Source: Cryomorphaceae bacterium (lineage in GTDB: Bacteria; Bacteroidota; Bacteroidia; Flavobacteriales_D; Cryomorphaceae). From it: a stretch of 57,037 nucleotides of DNA. Of this stretch, positions 1 through 7,320 are shown piece after piece (position 1 is the first letter of the stretch; each line of letters opens with the position of its first letter). The notes below the pieces were generated by a model. It saw only the letters and a list, made by a program, of their open reading frames with translations. It was not told where the DNA came from and did no database searches. A program made the translations under genes and the position numbers. Location of the stretch: contig PXBH01000035.1 in assembly GCA_003565555.1 (NCBI GenBank), positions 1 to 57,037 of the forward strand, written 5' to 3'.

Positions 1-306
1 ATCAAAGTGTGGACCGCGACCGATGCCCAAGGCTCCTTACTCCGAATTACGGACAGCGGCGCGGGCGTTCCCGATGAGGTCAAACAGGCCTTGGCTTCTC
101 GCCGCAGAATCACCAGTACGCCCGGTACACGCGGTGAGCGTGGAACAGGGGTCGGGCTGCGGCTGGTTCACGATTTTGCCCTGGCCCACGGCGGCAGTTT
201 CAATCTCCTTTCCAATCCTTCGGGAGGTACCATAGCGGAAGTTTTTTTTCCGAGAGAGCAGCCCGTTCCTGCAAAGCCGATTAAAAAGGAAAACTCATTC
301 GTCTGA
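1..306 (+). CDS. Sensor histidine kinase, C-terminal ATPase domain (5' truncated)
   Basis: The reading frame is open from the first base, so the gene begins upstream of the window. What remains is the end of a GHKL ATPase domain: a G1-like GAGVPDEV segment, then GTGVGLRLVHDFALAHGG (G2 box) and a final strand GGTIAEVFFP. These bind ATP in histidine kinases, which phosphorylate a partner response regulator. The TGA stop overlaps the ATG of the next gene by one base, so the two are probably co-transcribed. The sensor part, phosphoacceptor His and partner regulator are not visible. An anti-sigma or MutL-like GHKL protein is less likely given the GxGLxLV pattern. Confidence 0.8.
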   Translation: MKVWTATDAQGSLLRITDSGAGVPDEVKQALASRRRITSTPGTRGERGTGVGLRLVHDFALAHGGSFNLLSNPSGGTIAEVFFPREQPVPAKPIKKENSFV

Positions 307-1379
307 TGAAAGGCGAAGTGCTTTATTCAAATCACGGCCTTACCGTGACGGTCTCGACTTACGCTTTGCTTTTCAAGTATCCCTTTCGTCTCGCACACGG
401 TTCTCGTAAACGGACTTCCGCAGTTTTTCTCACATTGCGGGAAGGAGAAATTACAGCCTACGGTGAGGCTGCCCTCCCGCCTTACTTGGGAACAGAAGCC
501 GATCAGGTGATTGAATTCTTGAGGCGATTGTCTTTTCGGCAAATGGTGAATTTACCGCTCTCAGAAGCTGCGCAGCAGATTGATGCCGTTGCCTCGGGCA
601 TGCACGCGGCCAAAACTTGTGCAGATATGGCCCTTCACGATCTGCATGCCCGACGCGCCGGAGTGTCACTCCGCGATTTTCTCAATTTTCCCGGAAAGGA
701 GCCTGTACACACCACTTATACACTGGGCTTATCAACACCCCGGGAACTTCGGGTAAAGCTCCGTGAGGCAGATCCTTTTCGCATGCTGAAGCTGAAGCTG
801 GGCGGCCCCGATGACACCGAGCGGATCAAACAATTTCGTCAACTGACCGCAAAACCCTTTTGCGCCGATATCAACCAAGGTTGGACAGACCGCACGCAGG
901 CCGCACGAACCGCAGAGGTGCTCGGTGCCGAGGGATGTATCTTTATCGAGCAGCCCTTTGCTCCGGGAAGGGAAGGAGATGTGCAATGGCTTCGCGAGCG
1001 CGTTCCCGTGCCCGTTATTGCCGATGAATCTGTGAGGCGTTACGATGAAATGATGCAGGTTATTTCGGTGTATGACGGGGTGAATATCAAGTTGATGAAG
1101 AGCGCCGGAATTCGCGAAGCTGCTGCGATGACGGCGGAATTGCGCAGAAGGGGAAAAACGGTCGTGCTCGGCGCCATGGCCGAAAGTTCTTGCGGAGCCA
1201 CCGCCGCTGCGCATTTGGCGGGGGAGGCAGATTATGTGGACCTGGATGCCCCCTTGCTTATTACCAATGATCCCTTTTCAGGCATCACTTATCGCAACGG
1301 AGCTGTTGTACTTCCCGAGCAACCGGGAACCGGGGTGCAGCTTTCCGATGATACTCGGTCAGCGCGGACTCCGCACTGA
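306..1379 (+). CDS. Dipeptide epimerase (enolase superfamily, L-Ala-D/L-Glu epimerase type)
   Basis: A 357-residue member of the mandelate racemase/muconate lactonizing subgroup of the enolase superfamily. Visible signatures are the KxK base motif (K162-L-K164), metal ligands D188 (CADINQGW), E215 (FIEQP) and D240 (VIADES), and the opposite-face lysine region NIKLMKSAG (about K262). This pattern and length fit dipeptide epimerases that interconvert L-Ala-D-Glu and L-Ala-L-Glu during recycling of murein peptides in the cytoplasm; exact substrate specificity cannot be read from the sequence. The start ATG overlaps the stop of the preceding kinase. Muconate cycloisomerase or o-succinylbenzoate synthase are alternatives, less likely without a menaquinone or aromatic-degradation context. 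Confidence 0.82.
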   Translation: MKGEVLYSNHGLTVTVSTYALLFKYPFRLAHGSRKRTSAVFLTLREGEITAYGEAALPPYLGTEADQVIEFLRRLSFRQMVNLPLSEAAQQIDAVASGMHAAKTCADMALHDLHARRAGVSLRDFLNFPGKEPVHTTYTLGLSTPRELRVKLREADPFRMLKLKLGGPDDTERIKQFRQLTAKPFCADINQGWTDRTQAARTAEVLGAEGCIFIEQPFAPGREGDVQWLRERVPVPVIADESVRRYDEMMQVISVYDGVNIKLMKSAGIREAAAMTAELRRRGKTVVLGAMAESSCGATAAAHLAGEADYVDLDAPLLITNDPFSGITYRNGAVVLPEQPGTGVQLSDDTRSARTPH

Positions 1380-1387
1380 GAACGCGG

Positions 1388-3847
1388 TCAAAAGGAATTG
1401 GCAATGCTTACGATCAAGGCCAAATTGTCTGCGGTACGCGGCGCGGCATAATGTCCGTGCAGCAGATAGCTCCCGAAACCCAAGGCCGTATAGTTTGCCG
1501 ATGTGCGGTTGAGCTTGAACCTGATGATCTCGTCGATCACCACCCCCGCCTCCAGATAGGGCTTCACCATGCGGCGGTATGGTACGGGGGCCCTTTGTTC
1601 ATTGGAGCTGCGCAAATTGCCGATCCCCGCGCTGTAAGCAATTTTCAGCTTCGGTTTCGAATACTTCCCGTCGATCCCGAAGACGGTGCCGAAATTGTGC
1701 CGAAAACCGGCATAGGCATACTCATCGGTCATAAAGTCGTAGAGGCGCATGGTCTGAAAGTAAGTAGGTGCTTCAAGGCCTACGTCTTCCTCGTTGTTCA
1801 CACCACGCCCGAAATTCAGATAGGGAAAAGCCACGCCGTCGCCCCAAATCTTACCCGCACCGCCGAACAACTGTAGCATACCGGCCCTGCGCAGGCGAAC
1901 GGCATAGGTAAGCTCCGCATCTGCACGAAAATAATCTTGTGACCCCTCCAATACATCGGGAATACCTCCTTCTGCCCGCAACCGTAAGCGCGGATATACG
2001 AATGCGGTGGGCACCAAGACATTTCCGATTTCCATCAAGGATTCTCCCGGCACCCATTGCAGCGCGGCATGCCATGAGGTATTGATGATGGAGTAGGGGG
2101 ATTGTGCCGAATTTTCAAAGACCCGCCCGGGCAAAATCATGCGTTCTTCTCTGGCGAGGCCTCCGTCCAATTTGATGCCCCTTACGGGCCGCACGGAGAG
2201 CACTGCTGAGTACTCCTCTACGGGATTCATGATTTCCGTGAAAAGGTTTCGAATGGCAAATCCTTGCGTAGCAAAGGAGTAATCGCGATCAAACACCTCC
2301 CGTCCCGGCTCATCTACATCGTTGCGGTAGCGCAGCGCAAGGTCAAAAGCATGGCTCCGGGAAAGGTGGAAAACCGCGCCCCCGCCGTACTTCATGCGGT
2401 GATCGCCGAATCCGTAACCGAACCAACCCTCCAGACTTACAAATTTTACCAGATTTCGGTTCGTGGAAATTCCTGCCCCCAACCTCAAATTTTCGTAGCG
2501 GTTTACCCGGAGTATCCTCTCGAGCAGCACATCAAATTTTCCGAATGTTACGCGGCCCGCCGCGAGCGCTCCCGACTGCTCCATGAACCAATTGAGGGCA
2601 TTGACCGCTCCGGAAGGCAGGGTGTCCCACACGGCGTAGGTATTCAGATCGGCAGAATCTGCTTCGGCCCCGCGAATGGCCTGCCAAGTGAGCTCATCCC
2701 GACTGCCCGCGCCGTCGGCAAGACGTACGCGCGCCACGTTAAAGTCTTTCCGCCCCGGAAGGTATGTGAGGTCAATATCCTGAAGAAATGTGCTGCTGTA
2801 TAGGTGCATGGACATATCGGGATCCTCACCGTCGGGATCGGAGATATTCATGGTGTAAAGGGCCTTTGACTCCTTCGGAAACCAAAATCCGTCTATTTTA
2901 CCGTAGTTTTGAATGATCTCGAAATCGAACATTTCAAGGTCGGTGGTATTGGCACCTCTGAAGTGTACGATGGCATAATTCTGCGCGTCTACAGTCACCG
3001 ATCCGGTGAGTAAATTTCCCGTTACACCGGACCGCGGCGTATAGCGAACGACGTAAACCTTTGTTCCTTCCACCAGTGCGCTGTCTGCAAGTTCAAATAC
3101 ATACTTATTTCGGCTGCCCGGACTCACGGGATTCAGGAAATCTTTCTCCATCAGGTTGATATGATCTCCGTATGTAGCGAATGGCTGAAAAGAATTTGAG
3201 ATAACGGACAAGACGGGGTTTCTGATCCCTGACATCTTCGTGGCCTGTACCGTTTCGTTCCATCTCCCGGGGCGTTTGTACACCAGGTCAGTAGAGCTTT
3301 CCATGAAGAAAAATCGGGCGTTTTTGAATCCGGTGCTGTCCAGCTCGGCTTGGATTTCCTCAGTGCGGTCCGTATCCAGTCCCGCCTTATTGTACGTGCG
3401 GAGACGAAATCCGGGAAGCGATTCCGGATCGTTCTGTTTGCGGTTTGCCGCGGCTCGGCGCATGATTTCGTAACCCGGATCATCCTTAGCCTGCACGACC
3501 ACTTCACCGAGCTCGGCGGGTTTTCTTCTCATTTCGATCTTCTCGGATGCGAGAAATTGCTCAAGCGGGAGGAAAACACGCTCGTAGCCCACACAACTCA
3601 ACACAATTTCTGTGCGAGACGGTGTGTTCGACGGAACGGCGAAACGGTAGTAGCCGTCTACATTGGACACTCCTCCGAATCTTGCCTCGCCTTCCGCAGC
3701 GAGGTGTACAAAGGGAATTCCCGCTTTCGTTTCGGCATCTCGCACCTTCCCCGAAACGGTGATTTGCCCGTATCCGGAAGTGCAAATCAAGGCTGTCGCG
3801 ATCACTGTCAGCACAGAAAGTACATGGAACGGAATCTTATTTTTCAC
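1388..3847 (-). CDS. DUF5686 outer-membrane protein with carboxypeptidase-regulatory-like N-terminal domain
   Basis: An 819-residue envelope protein. A signal peptide ending near SGYGQ is followed by ITVSGKVRDAETKAGIPFV..., a carboxypeptidase-regulatory-like (CarboxypepD_reg/DUF4480) beta-sandwich over about residues 28-115. The rest matches the large DUF5686 family found almost only in Bacteroidota, and ends in a hydrophobic beta-strand with terminal Phe (LALIVSIANSF), as expected for an outer-membrane barrel. The function of DUF5686 is unknown. The start is GTG, chosen because GTGA overlaps the stop of the upstream thioesterase gene by 4 bases, which also argues for translational coupling. 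The 3' end converges with the epimerase gene 8 bases away. Confidence 0.85.
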   Translation of the reverse strand: MKNKIPFHVLSVLTVIATALICTSGYGQITVSGKVRDAETKAGIPFVHLAAEGEARFGGVSNVDGYYRFAVPSNTPSRTEIVLSCVGYERVFLPLEQFLASEKIEMRRKPAELGEVVVQAKDDPGYEIMRRAAANRKQNDPESLPGFRLRTYNKAGLDTDRTEEIQAELDSTGFKNARFFFMESSTDLVYKRPGRWNETVQATKMSGIRNPVLSVISNSFQPFATYGDHINLMEKDFLNPVSPGSRNKYVFELADSALVEGTKVYVVRYTPRSGVTGNLLTGSVTVDAQNYAIVHFRGANTTDLEMFDFEIIQNYGKIDGFWFPKESKALYTMNISDPDGEDPDMSMHLYSSTFLQDIDLTYLPGRKDFNVARVRLADGAGSRDELTWQAIRGAEADSADLNTYAVWDTLPSGAVNALNWFMEQSGALAAGRVTFGKFDVLLERILRVNRYENLRLGAGISTNRNLVKFVSLEGWFGYGFGDHRMKYGGGAVFHLSRSHAFDLALRYRNDVDEPGREVFDRDYSFATQGFAIRNLFTEIMNPVEEYSAVLSVRPVRGIKLDGGLAREERMILPGRVFENSAQSPYSIINTSWHAALQWVPGESLMEIGNVLVPTAFVYPRLRLRAEGGIPDVLEGSQDYFRADAELTYAVRLRRAGMLQLFGGAGKIWGDGVAFPYLNFGRGVNNEEDVGLEAPTYFQTMRLYDFMTDEYAYAGFRHNFGTVFGIDGKYSKPKLKIAYSAGIGNLRSSNEQRAPVPYRRMVKPYLEAGVVIDEIIRFKLNRTSANYTALGFGSYLLHGHYAAPRTADNLALIVSIANSF

Positions 3848-4284
3848 CTCAACGGATTTACGGGAAACTTACTTTTCGCAAAATGCCCGGTACCGCAGGC
3901 AATCTCTTTTCCCGCATCATTAAAGAGCACGGCATCGGCAATCAGCAAGGAAGGTGAGCACAGCTTGAGCCGGCCTTCTGCACGTAGTGTTCCCGAGCCT
4001 ACCGGGCGCAGCATATGGATGTGGAAGCCCGTGGTGACAAGGAAGAAATCCGTCACGCGCGAATTAGCCGCGAAATAGGCCGCATCATCGAGCATTTTGA
4101 AATACACGGAGCCGTGCACCGCTCCCATACCGTGGTGATATGCCGGACCCGCCTCGAGCGTGATAGCGGAGGTGCCGTCATCCACCTTCAATACGGCCGA
4201 AGCGTAATATAGGAGATTAATTTTCGCTTTCGCAAAAACACTTTCGAGGTGCCTGTAGTGCTGTTTCAATCTTGCTTCCATCCG
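3844..4284 (-). CDS. PaaI-family hotdog thioesterase
   Basis: A 146-residue hotdog-fold protein. The central helix segment HHGMGAVHGSVYFKMLDDAAYFAAN carries the His-Gly and Asp positions of PaaI/YiiD-like acyl-CoA thioesterases; the acyl substrate is unknown. The frame stays open up to 4335, but a perfect -7 promoter box lies at 4333-4340 on this strand, so the first possible start is the ATG at 4284 (MEARLKQHYRHL). This gives a normal family length and about 44 bases of leader. It overlaps the DUF5686 gene by 4 bases, so the pair forms an operon. Confidence 0.78.
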   Translation of the reverse strand, partial: RMEARLKQHYRHLESVFAKAKINLLYYASAVLKVDDGTSAITLEAGPAYHHGMGAVHGSVYFKMLDDAAYFAANSRVTDFFLVTTGFHIHMLRPVGSGTLRAEGRLKLCSPSLLIADAVLFNDAGKEIACGTGHFAKSKFPVNPLR

Positions 4285-4332
4285 GATGAAGGGTATTGCC
4301 GAGACCGCAATCAGTGGGTAAATTATCAGCGA

Positions 4333-4340
4333 CAAAGCTA
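4333..4340 (-). promoter_or_regulatory. -7 promoter box of the thioesterase/DUF5686 operon
   Basis: The minus strand reads TAGCTTTG, an exact match to the Bacteroidota -7 consensus TAnnTTTG. It rules out any translation start upstream of about 4328 and supports ATG 4284. Confidence 0.6.
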
Positions 4341-4483
4341 ATCGTTTTGCAGTTCGTGCGGCATTGATGACAACGCGGAGTAGGGGGGCGGGGCATTGTG
4401 CTTCCGGCCCGCATTTTGCAATAAGATGTACAAAATAAAGATGTTCGCAAGGATCTAATCTTAGTTTGATCAGTCAAAACATT

Positions 4484-4579
4484 ATGCGCACAATTGCGTT
4501 TTTATTCATGAAGCAGAGGACATTTCTGCTTACAAAAGCTCCTCAGAATACGGGCATGATGATTGAGAACAGATTTTAG
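4484..4579 (+). CDS. Possible 31-residue micro-ORF
   Basis: A short frame starting MRTIAFLFMKQRTF, basic and hydrophobic at the N-terminus, ending in TAG. It lies between a near-consensus -7 box (TTAGTTTG, 4461-4468) and an intrinsic terminator at 4661-4690, so something is probably transcribed here. No relative is recognised. It could equally be a non-coding RNA, and the coding evidence is weak. The rest of the 4341-4884 gap shows nothing else recognisable. Confidence 0.2.
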   Translation: MRTIAFLFMKQRTFLLTKAPQNTGMMIENRF

Positions 4580-4660
4580 CGTAGGCCCTGAGGATCATGG
4601 TTGATTAGGTTTTGGTTTAAGTTCCGTCCGGCGTTCTGTCGGAAAAAGGGTCATACGTTG

Positions 4661-4690
4661 GGGGGTTCCGAAAGGAGCCCCCTTTTTTTT
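4661..4690 (+). terminator. Strong intrinsic terminator with no annotated upstream gene
   Basis: A 9-bp stem (GGGGGTTCC paired with GGAGCCCCC, one G-U pair) closed by a GAAA tetraloop is followed directly by eight T. It points along the plus strand, yet the nearest recognisable upstream gene is on the other strand. It therefore implies a short transcript beginning near 4470-4625. Confidence 0.8.
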
Positions 4691-4884
4691 GAGGTATGGG
4701 CCTGCTTCCCGTGTATGACCGGGTTTATCACATGAATGTATGAATTTTACAGTCGGCAGGACATGCGACTGCGGGTTTTAGACATCTCCGTAGGCTTGCA
4801 TCTCTCTTGCAGGTCCGCGAAAACAAAATTTGCTTCGTAAATAGGTTACGGTGTGCCGCGCGTCCTTGGTCAAAAATTAACGCC

Positions 4885-5304
4885 ATGAATGACCTGGGAA
4901 AAATTACTTACGAAGACAAGCGCCATTTTTTCAACCGATTTACCGTACACCACATCGTCATCAATCCGAAGGTGGAGGGTTACCCTCCGCTCTTTTTGAT
5001 TTGCCGCGACCGTTACGGCCATTCACCCTGTGAGTATGCGGTGGGCACCACTTTTCAGACATTGAACCGACTGCTTATGCGTCACGCCGCGAAGGAGGAC
5101 CGCATAAATGTGGCCGCAGCCTTGGGCGATGCCCTTTCAGACCCCTGCCACCGCGGAATCATTCGCATGCTGGCGGTGGCGGGCAAAGCAATGACCCTGG
5201 AAAAGGTCGCAGCGGAAACCACCGTTTGCCGGTTTTGTCCCGAACCCGAATCGGGCGGTACTCCCTTGTATTTTTTTCGCCTCAGCGAAGTTTCGGCGAC
5301 CTGA
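4885..5304 (+). CDS. Hypothetical protein, 139 residues
   Basis: Unrecognised. The ATG at 4885 (MNDLGKITYEDKRHFF) is preferred over upstream in-frame codons because it gives a compact soluble protein. The sequence is rich in His, Cys and Arg (RDRYGHSPCEY; TTVCRFCPEPESGG), with one CxxC (CRFC) that might bind metal, and a helical middle. It lies 108 bases before another small orphan (5413-5655) that shares the same style (aromatic and basic, no signal peptide); the two may be co-transcribed and end at the terminator at 5693. No function is assigned. Confidence 0.5.
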   Translation: MNDLGKITYEDKRHFFNRFTVHHIVINPKVEGYPPLFLICRDRYGHSPCEYAVGTTFQTLNRLLMRHAAKEDRINVAAALGDALSDPCHRGIIRMLAVAGKAMTLEKVAAETTVCRFCPEPESGGTPLYFFRLSEVSAT

Positions 5305-5412
5305 AACTTGCAGAGGCCTATCGGCAGTGCGCACTTTTTTGGAGAAAAATTCACTGCGTAAATACACTGCGTTCTGCCCCCTGACCTTTGAATCATCAAA
5401 AACGAGAAAGCC

Positions 5413-5655
5413 ATGAAAAATTTAGCAGAAGCACACCGTTACGTCAATTCATTTCCCCGTCCCACCGGCCTGAATACCTATTCTTGGAATGCGGTGAAGC
5501 GACTTGCCCTTCACGCTTGGGACTGCTACCTGAACCGTCGCAGGTTCAACCACAGCATTAACTTTTTGTGCAAAGAATTTTACCTGATGATCCGCACGCC
5601 CGAGGGGAAGTTTATCGTTCCCGAGAACCAATTTTCTTACGATCCTGCGCTGTGA
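5413..5655 (+). CDS. Hypothetical small protein, 80 residues
   Basis: Unrecognised. The 80-residue protein MKNLAEAHRYVNSF... is basic and aromatic, without signal peptide or membrane segment. The start ATG follows an A/G-rich stretch (AACGAGAAAGCC). A good intrinsic terminator lies 38 bases after its stop, supporting expression. It may pair with the orphan gene just upstream. Confidence 0.55.
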   Translation: MKNLAEAHRYVNSFPRPTGLNTYSWNAVKRLALHAWDCYLNRRRFNHSINFLCKEFYLMIRTPEGKFIVPENQFSYDPAL

Positions 5656-5692
5656 ACCGCTCAGCGGCAGTTACGGGCCGCCCGGCGTGATG

Positions 5693-5717
5693 AAAAGGGT
5701 TCCTCGGGACCCTTTTT
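5693..5717 (+). terminator. Intrinsic terminator after the small orphan gene
   Basis: An inverted repeat AAAAGGGTTCC / GGGACCCTTTT with a very short loop runs into a T-tract. It ends the 4885-5655 transcript. Confidence 0.7.
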
Positions 5718-5734
5718 CCTGTGACGGTCTTTCC

Positions 5735-5742
5735 TAAATTTG
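5735..5742 (+). promoter_or_regulatory. -7 promoter box directly before the CoA-binding gene
   Basis: TAAATTTG is an exact match to TAnnTTTG. Only four bases separate it from the ATG at 5747, so transcription should start at or next to the start codon (a leaderless mRNA). Confidence 0.6.
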
Positions 5743-5746
5743 TTCC

Positions 5747-6106
5747 ATGAAGAAAACAGTTGTAGCGGGAGCCGGTCCCGATCCCACCCGGTATTCGCAC
5801 AGGGCTGTGCTTTCCCTGCGCAAGGCGGGCCACGAGACCGTACCCGTAGGACTGCACGAGGGAGAAATAGACGGGTTGACCATCCGAACAGATTTTCCGC
5901 CGGTTGAGAATGTACACACCGTCAGCCTGTACGTCCATCCTCGGCACCAAGGGCGGTGGCGAGATTATATCCTGTCCCTGCATCCGAAACGGGTGATCTT
6001 TAACCCCGGCGCAGAGAATCCTGAGAGCATCCGCGCTTTTGAAGCCGAGGGAATTAACTGTGAACAAAGCTGTACTTTGGTTATGCTGTCTGTGGGTACC
6101 TACTAG
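5747..6106 (+). CDS. CoA-binding protein (YccU-like)
   Basis: A 119-residue single-domain Rossmann protein. It begins KKTVVAGAGPDPTRYSHRAVLSLRKAGHETVPVG and has the family's VSLYVHPRHQ and VIFNPGAENPE segments, matching the small CoA_binding_2 (YccU) family related to the CoA-binding domain of succinyl-CoA synthetase. Its physiological role is unknown; related proteins bind CoA or are linked to thiol protection. It is monocistronic, between a terminator and a tRNA gene, and its promoter sits only four bases before the ATG. Confidence 0.85.
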   Translation: MKKTVVAGAGPDPTRYSHRAVLSLRKAGHETVPVGLHEGEIDGLTIRTDFPPVENVHTVSLYVHPRHQGRWRDYILSLHPKRVIFNPGAENPESIRAFEAEGINCEQSCTLVMLSVGTY

Positions 6107-6145
6107 ACTGCGCTGCATTTTTCTGTGCGCCTTCAAAATTATCTT

Positions 6146-6153
6146 TACCTTTG
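6146..6153 (+). promoter_or_regulatory. -7 promoter box of tRNA-Pro(UGG)
   Basis: TACCTTTG exactly matches TAnnTTTG and lies 19 bases before the mature tRNA 5' end, leaving a short 5' leader for RNase P. Confidence 0.6.
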
Positions 6154-6172
6154 CGCTCCTTTGGGAAACGCT

Positions 6173-6247
6173 CGGGGTGTAGCGTAGCCCGGTTATCGCG
6201 CCTGCTTTGGGAGCAGGAGGTCGCAGGTTCGAATCCTGCCACCCCGA
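6173..6247 (+). tRNA. tRNA-Pro (anticodon UGG)
   Basis: A full cloverleaf: acceptor CGGGGTG paired with CACCCCG plus discriminator A; anticodon stem CCTGC/GCAGG around loop TTTGGGA (anticodon TGG); T-arm GCAGG-TTCGAAT-CCTGC. The CCA end is not encoded. A strong terminator follows. Confidence 0.96.
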
Positions 6248-6260
6248 CACTGAAAATGAC

Positions 6261-6295
6261 AAGGTTGTATCCAAAATAGGGTACAACCTTTTTTT
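6261..6295 (+). terminator. Intrinsic terminator of tRNA-Pro(UGG)
   Basis: A 12-bp stem AAGGTTGTATCC / GGGTACAACCTT (one wobble pair) with loop AAAATA, then a T-tract. It sits 14 bases after the tRNA. Confidence 0.85.
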
Positions 6296-6392
6296 ATGTT
6301 TGCATACTTTTTGCATATATAGAGGTTTGATTTTCTCCTTTTGCGTTCACTTGGCAATGCTATATTTAGCCCCTAAACACAAAACAACTATT

Positions 6393-6890
6393 ATGAAAAC
6401 CCTTTTTACTTGCTTGTCTTTACTCATTGCTTTGGCTTGTCAATCACAAGATATTGTCATATTCAATAGTGGTGATACTTTGGAGTGCAAAATTATTGGC
6501 GTCAACTATGCCGGAATTCATACGAAGTCAAAGCAAGGCAAGGCGGTCTACGAAAAAGATCTTGTTGAATCATACCGCAACAATAACGTATGGGTACAGG
6601 TGGCGGGCCCAACGGCTGAAAAACCACTCACTTCTATTGATATGAAGCTACGGGAGCAAATGAATGTCAGACAAAATTTTGAGAAAAGTTTGAATGGTGC
6701 AGGTTCATGGCTTATTACGGGGGTTGTGGTATCAACTTTGATGGTTGGTGCGGCGCTATTAATCGAAGATCAAAATATCGGTACGCCGCTTCTCGTTGCT
6801 GGTGGATTATTTTTGCCGCTTTCTACAATTATTGCAGGGAGTAAACTGAAAAGTGCATCTCGGATGCACAAGGAATTAGATTTAAAGTAG
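6393..6890 (+). CDS. Hypothetical exported membrane protein, AT-rich
   Basis: A 165-residue protein with an N-terminal signal sequence MKTLFTCLSLLIALACQSQ, a short beta-rich region (DIVIFNSGDTLECKIIGVNYAGI, typical of small Bacteroidota exported proteins), and two hydrophobic segments near residues 108-130 and 133-152. The ATG at 6393 gives the clean signal peptide; the frame extends further upstream but runs into the tRNA. Cysteine 16 is followed by QSQ, so both lipoprotein processing and cleavage after SQ are possible. Its base composition is visibly more AT-rich than its neighbours, and it lies just behind a tRNA gene, suggesting recent acquisition. No function is recognised. Confidence 0.65.
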   Translation: MKTLFTCLSLLIALACQSQDIVIFNSGDTLECKIIGVNYAGIHTKSKQGKAVYEKDLVESYRNNNVWVQVAGPTAEKPLTSIDMKLREQMNVRQNFEKSLNGAGSWLITGVVVSTLMVGAALLIEDQNIGTPLLVAGGLFLPLSTIIAGSKLKSASRMHKELDLK

Positions 6891-7007
6891 TTGGTTGTAA
6901 GGAATATATGCCTTCATTAACCCTGCTGATTTCAACTTAGAGAATTCGACGGCAATTTGTCGTTAAGTAAATTTTCGGCCATTTTCACCTTCGCGTAATT
7001 GCGCAAG

Positions 7008-7064
7008 TATTCCCGTTTCCACTACGCGCGTACAACCTCGAATATTCCCGTTTGCGTCGCGCGT
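7008..7064 (+). repeat. Two imperfect direct repeats in the gap before the porin gene
   Basis: Two units of the form TATTCCCGTTT, 4-6 bases, CGCGCGT lie at 7008-7031 and 7043-7064. They are inside a 430-bp gap (6891-7320) that holds no convincing gene. Role unknown; possibly a regulator-binding region or part of an RNA. Confidence 0.4.
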
Positions 7065-7095
7065 GCGTGCGCGTGATCGCGTCCTCTCAACGGGT

Positions 7096-7132
7096 GTCGG
7101 GAGGTAGCCCCCTACGTAAAGACCGTCCCGAC
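7096..7132 (+). other. Predicted RNA hairpin in the intergenic gap
   Basis: An outer stem GTCGGGA/TCCCGAC encloses an inner stem GTAG-CCCC-CTAC. A second small hairpin AGAGG-CAA-CCTCT followed by TTTTC lies near 7153-7168 and is terminator-like. No known riboswitch family is recognised. Confidence 0.3.
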
Positions 7133-7289
7133 AAAGTTCTGTTTCCCGAGAGGCAACCTCTTTTCACGGCCGTGATTGTTTTGCGTCGTGTTTCTCCGCA
7201 ACTTGATTGGTCTTTTGACGCTGAATTCTTCACGCCATCACCTGCAAGAATTTTACCCCGAGCTTGAGCCTTTTCAGCTTCTATTGCTT

Positions 7290-7297
7290 TACCTTCG
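7290..7297 (+). promoter_or_regulatory. Likely -7 box of the porin-like gene
   Basis: TACCTTCG (one base off TAnnTTTG) lies 23 bases before GTG 7321 and inside the N-terminal extension that the longest frame would give. It therefore favours the GTG start. Confidence 0.4.
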
Positions 7298-7320
7298 CGG
7301 CTCTTTTCATAATATCTTCC

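Noticed and set aside
5612-6316. A long minus-strand open frame across the CoA-binding gene and tRNA-Pro
   Set aside because: It is the antisense of a clear gene and of a tRNA; the protein has no family-like features.
7056-7076. Alternating CG/TG tract as a Z-DNA-forming site
   Set aside because: The run is short and has no clear link to a promoter; kept only as part of the gap description.
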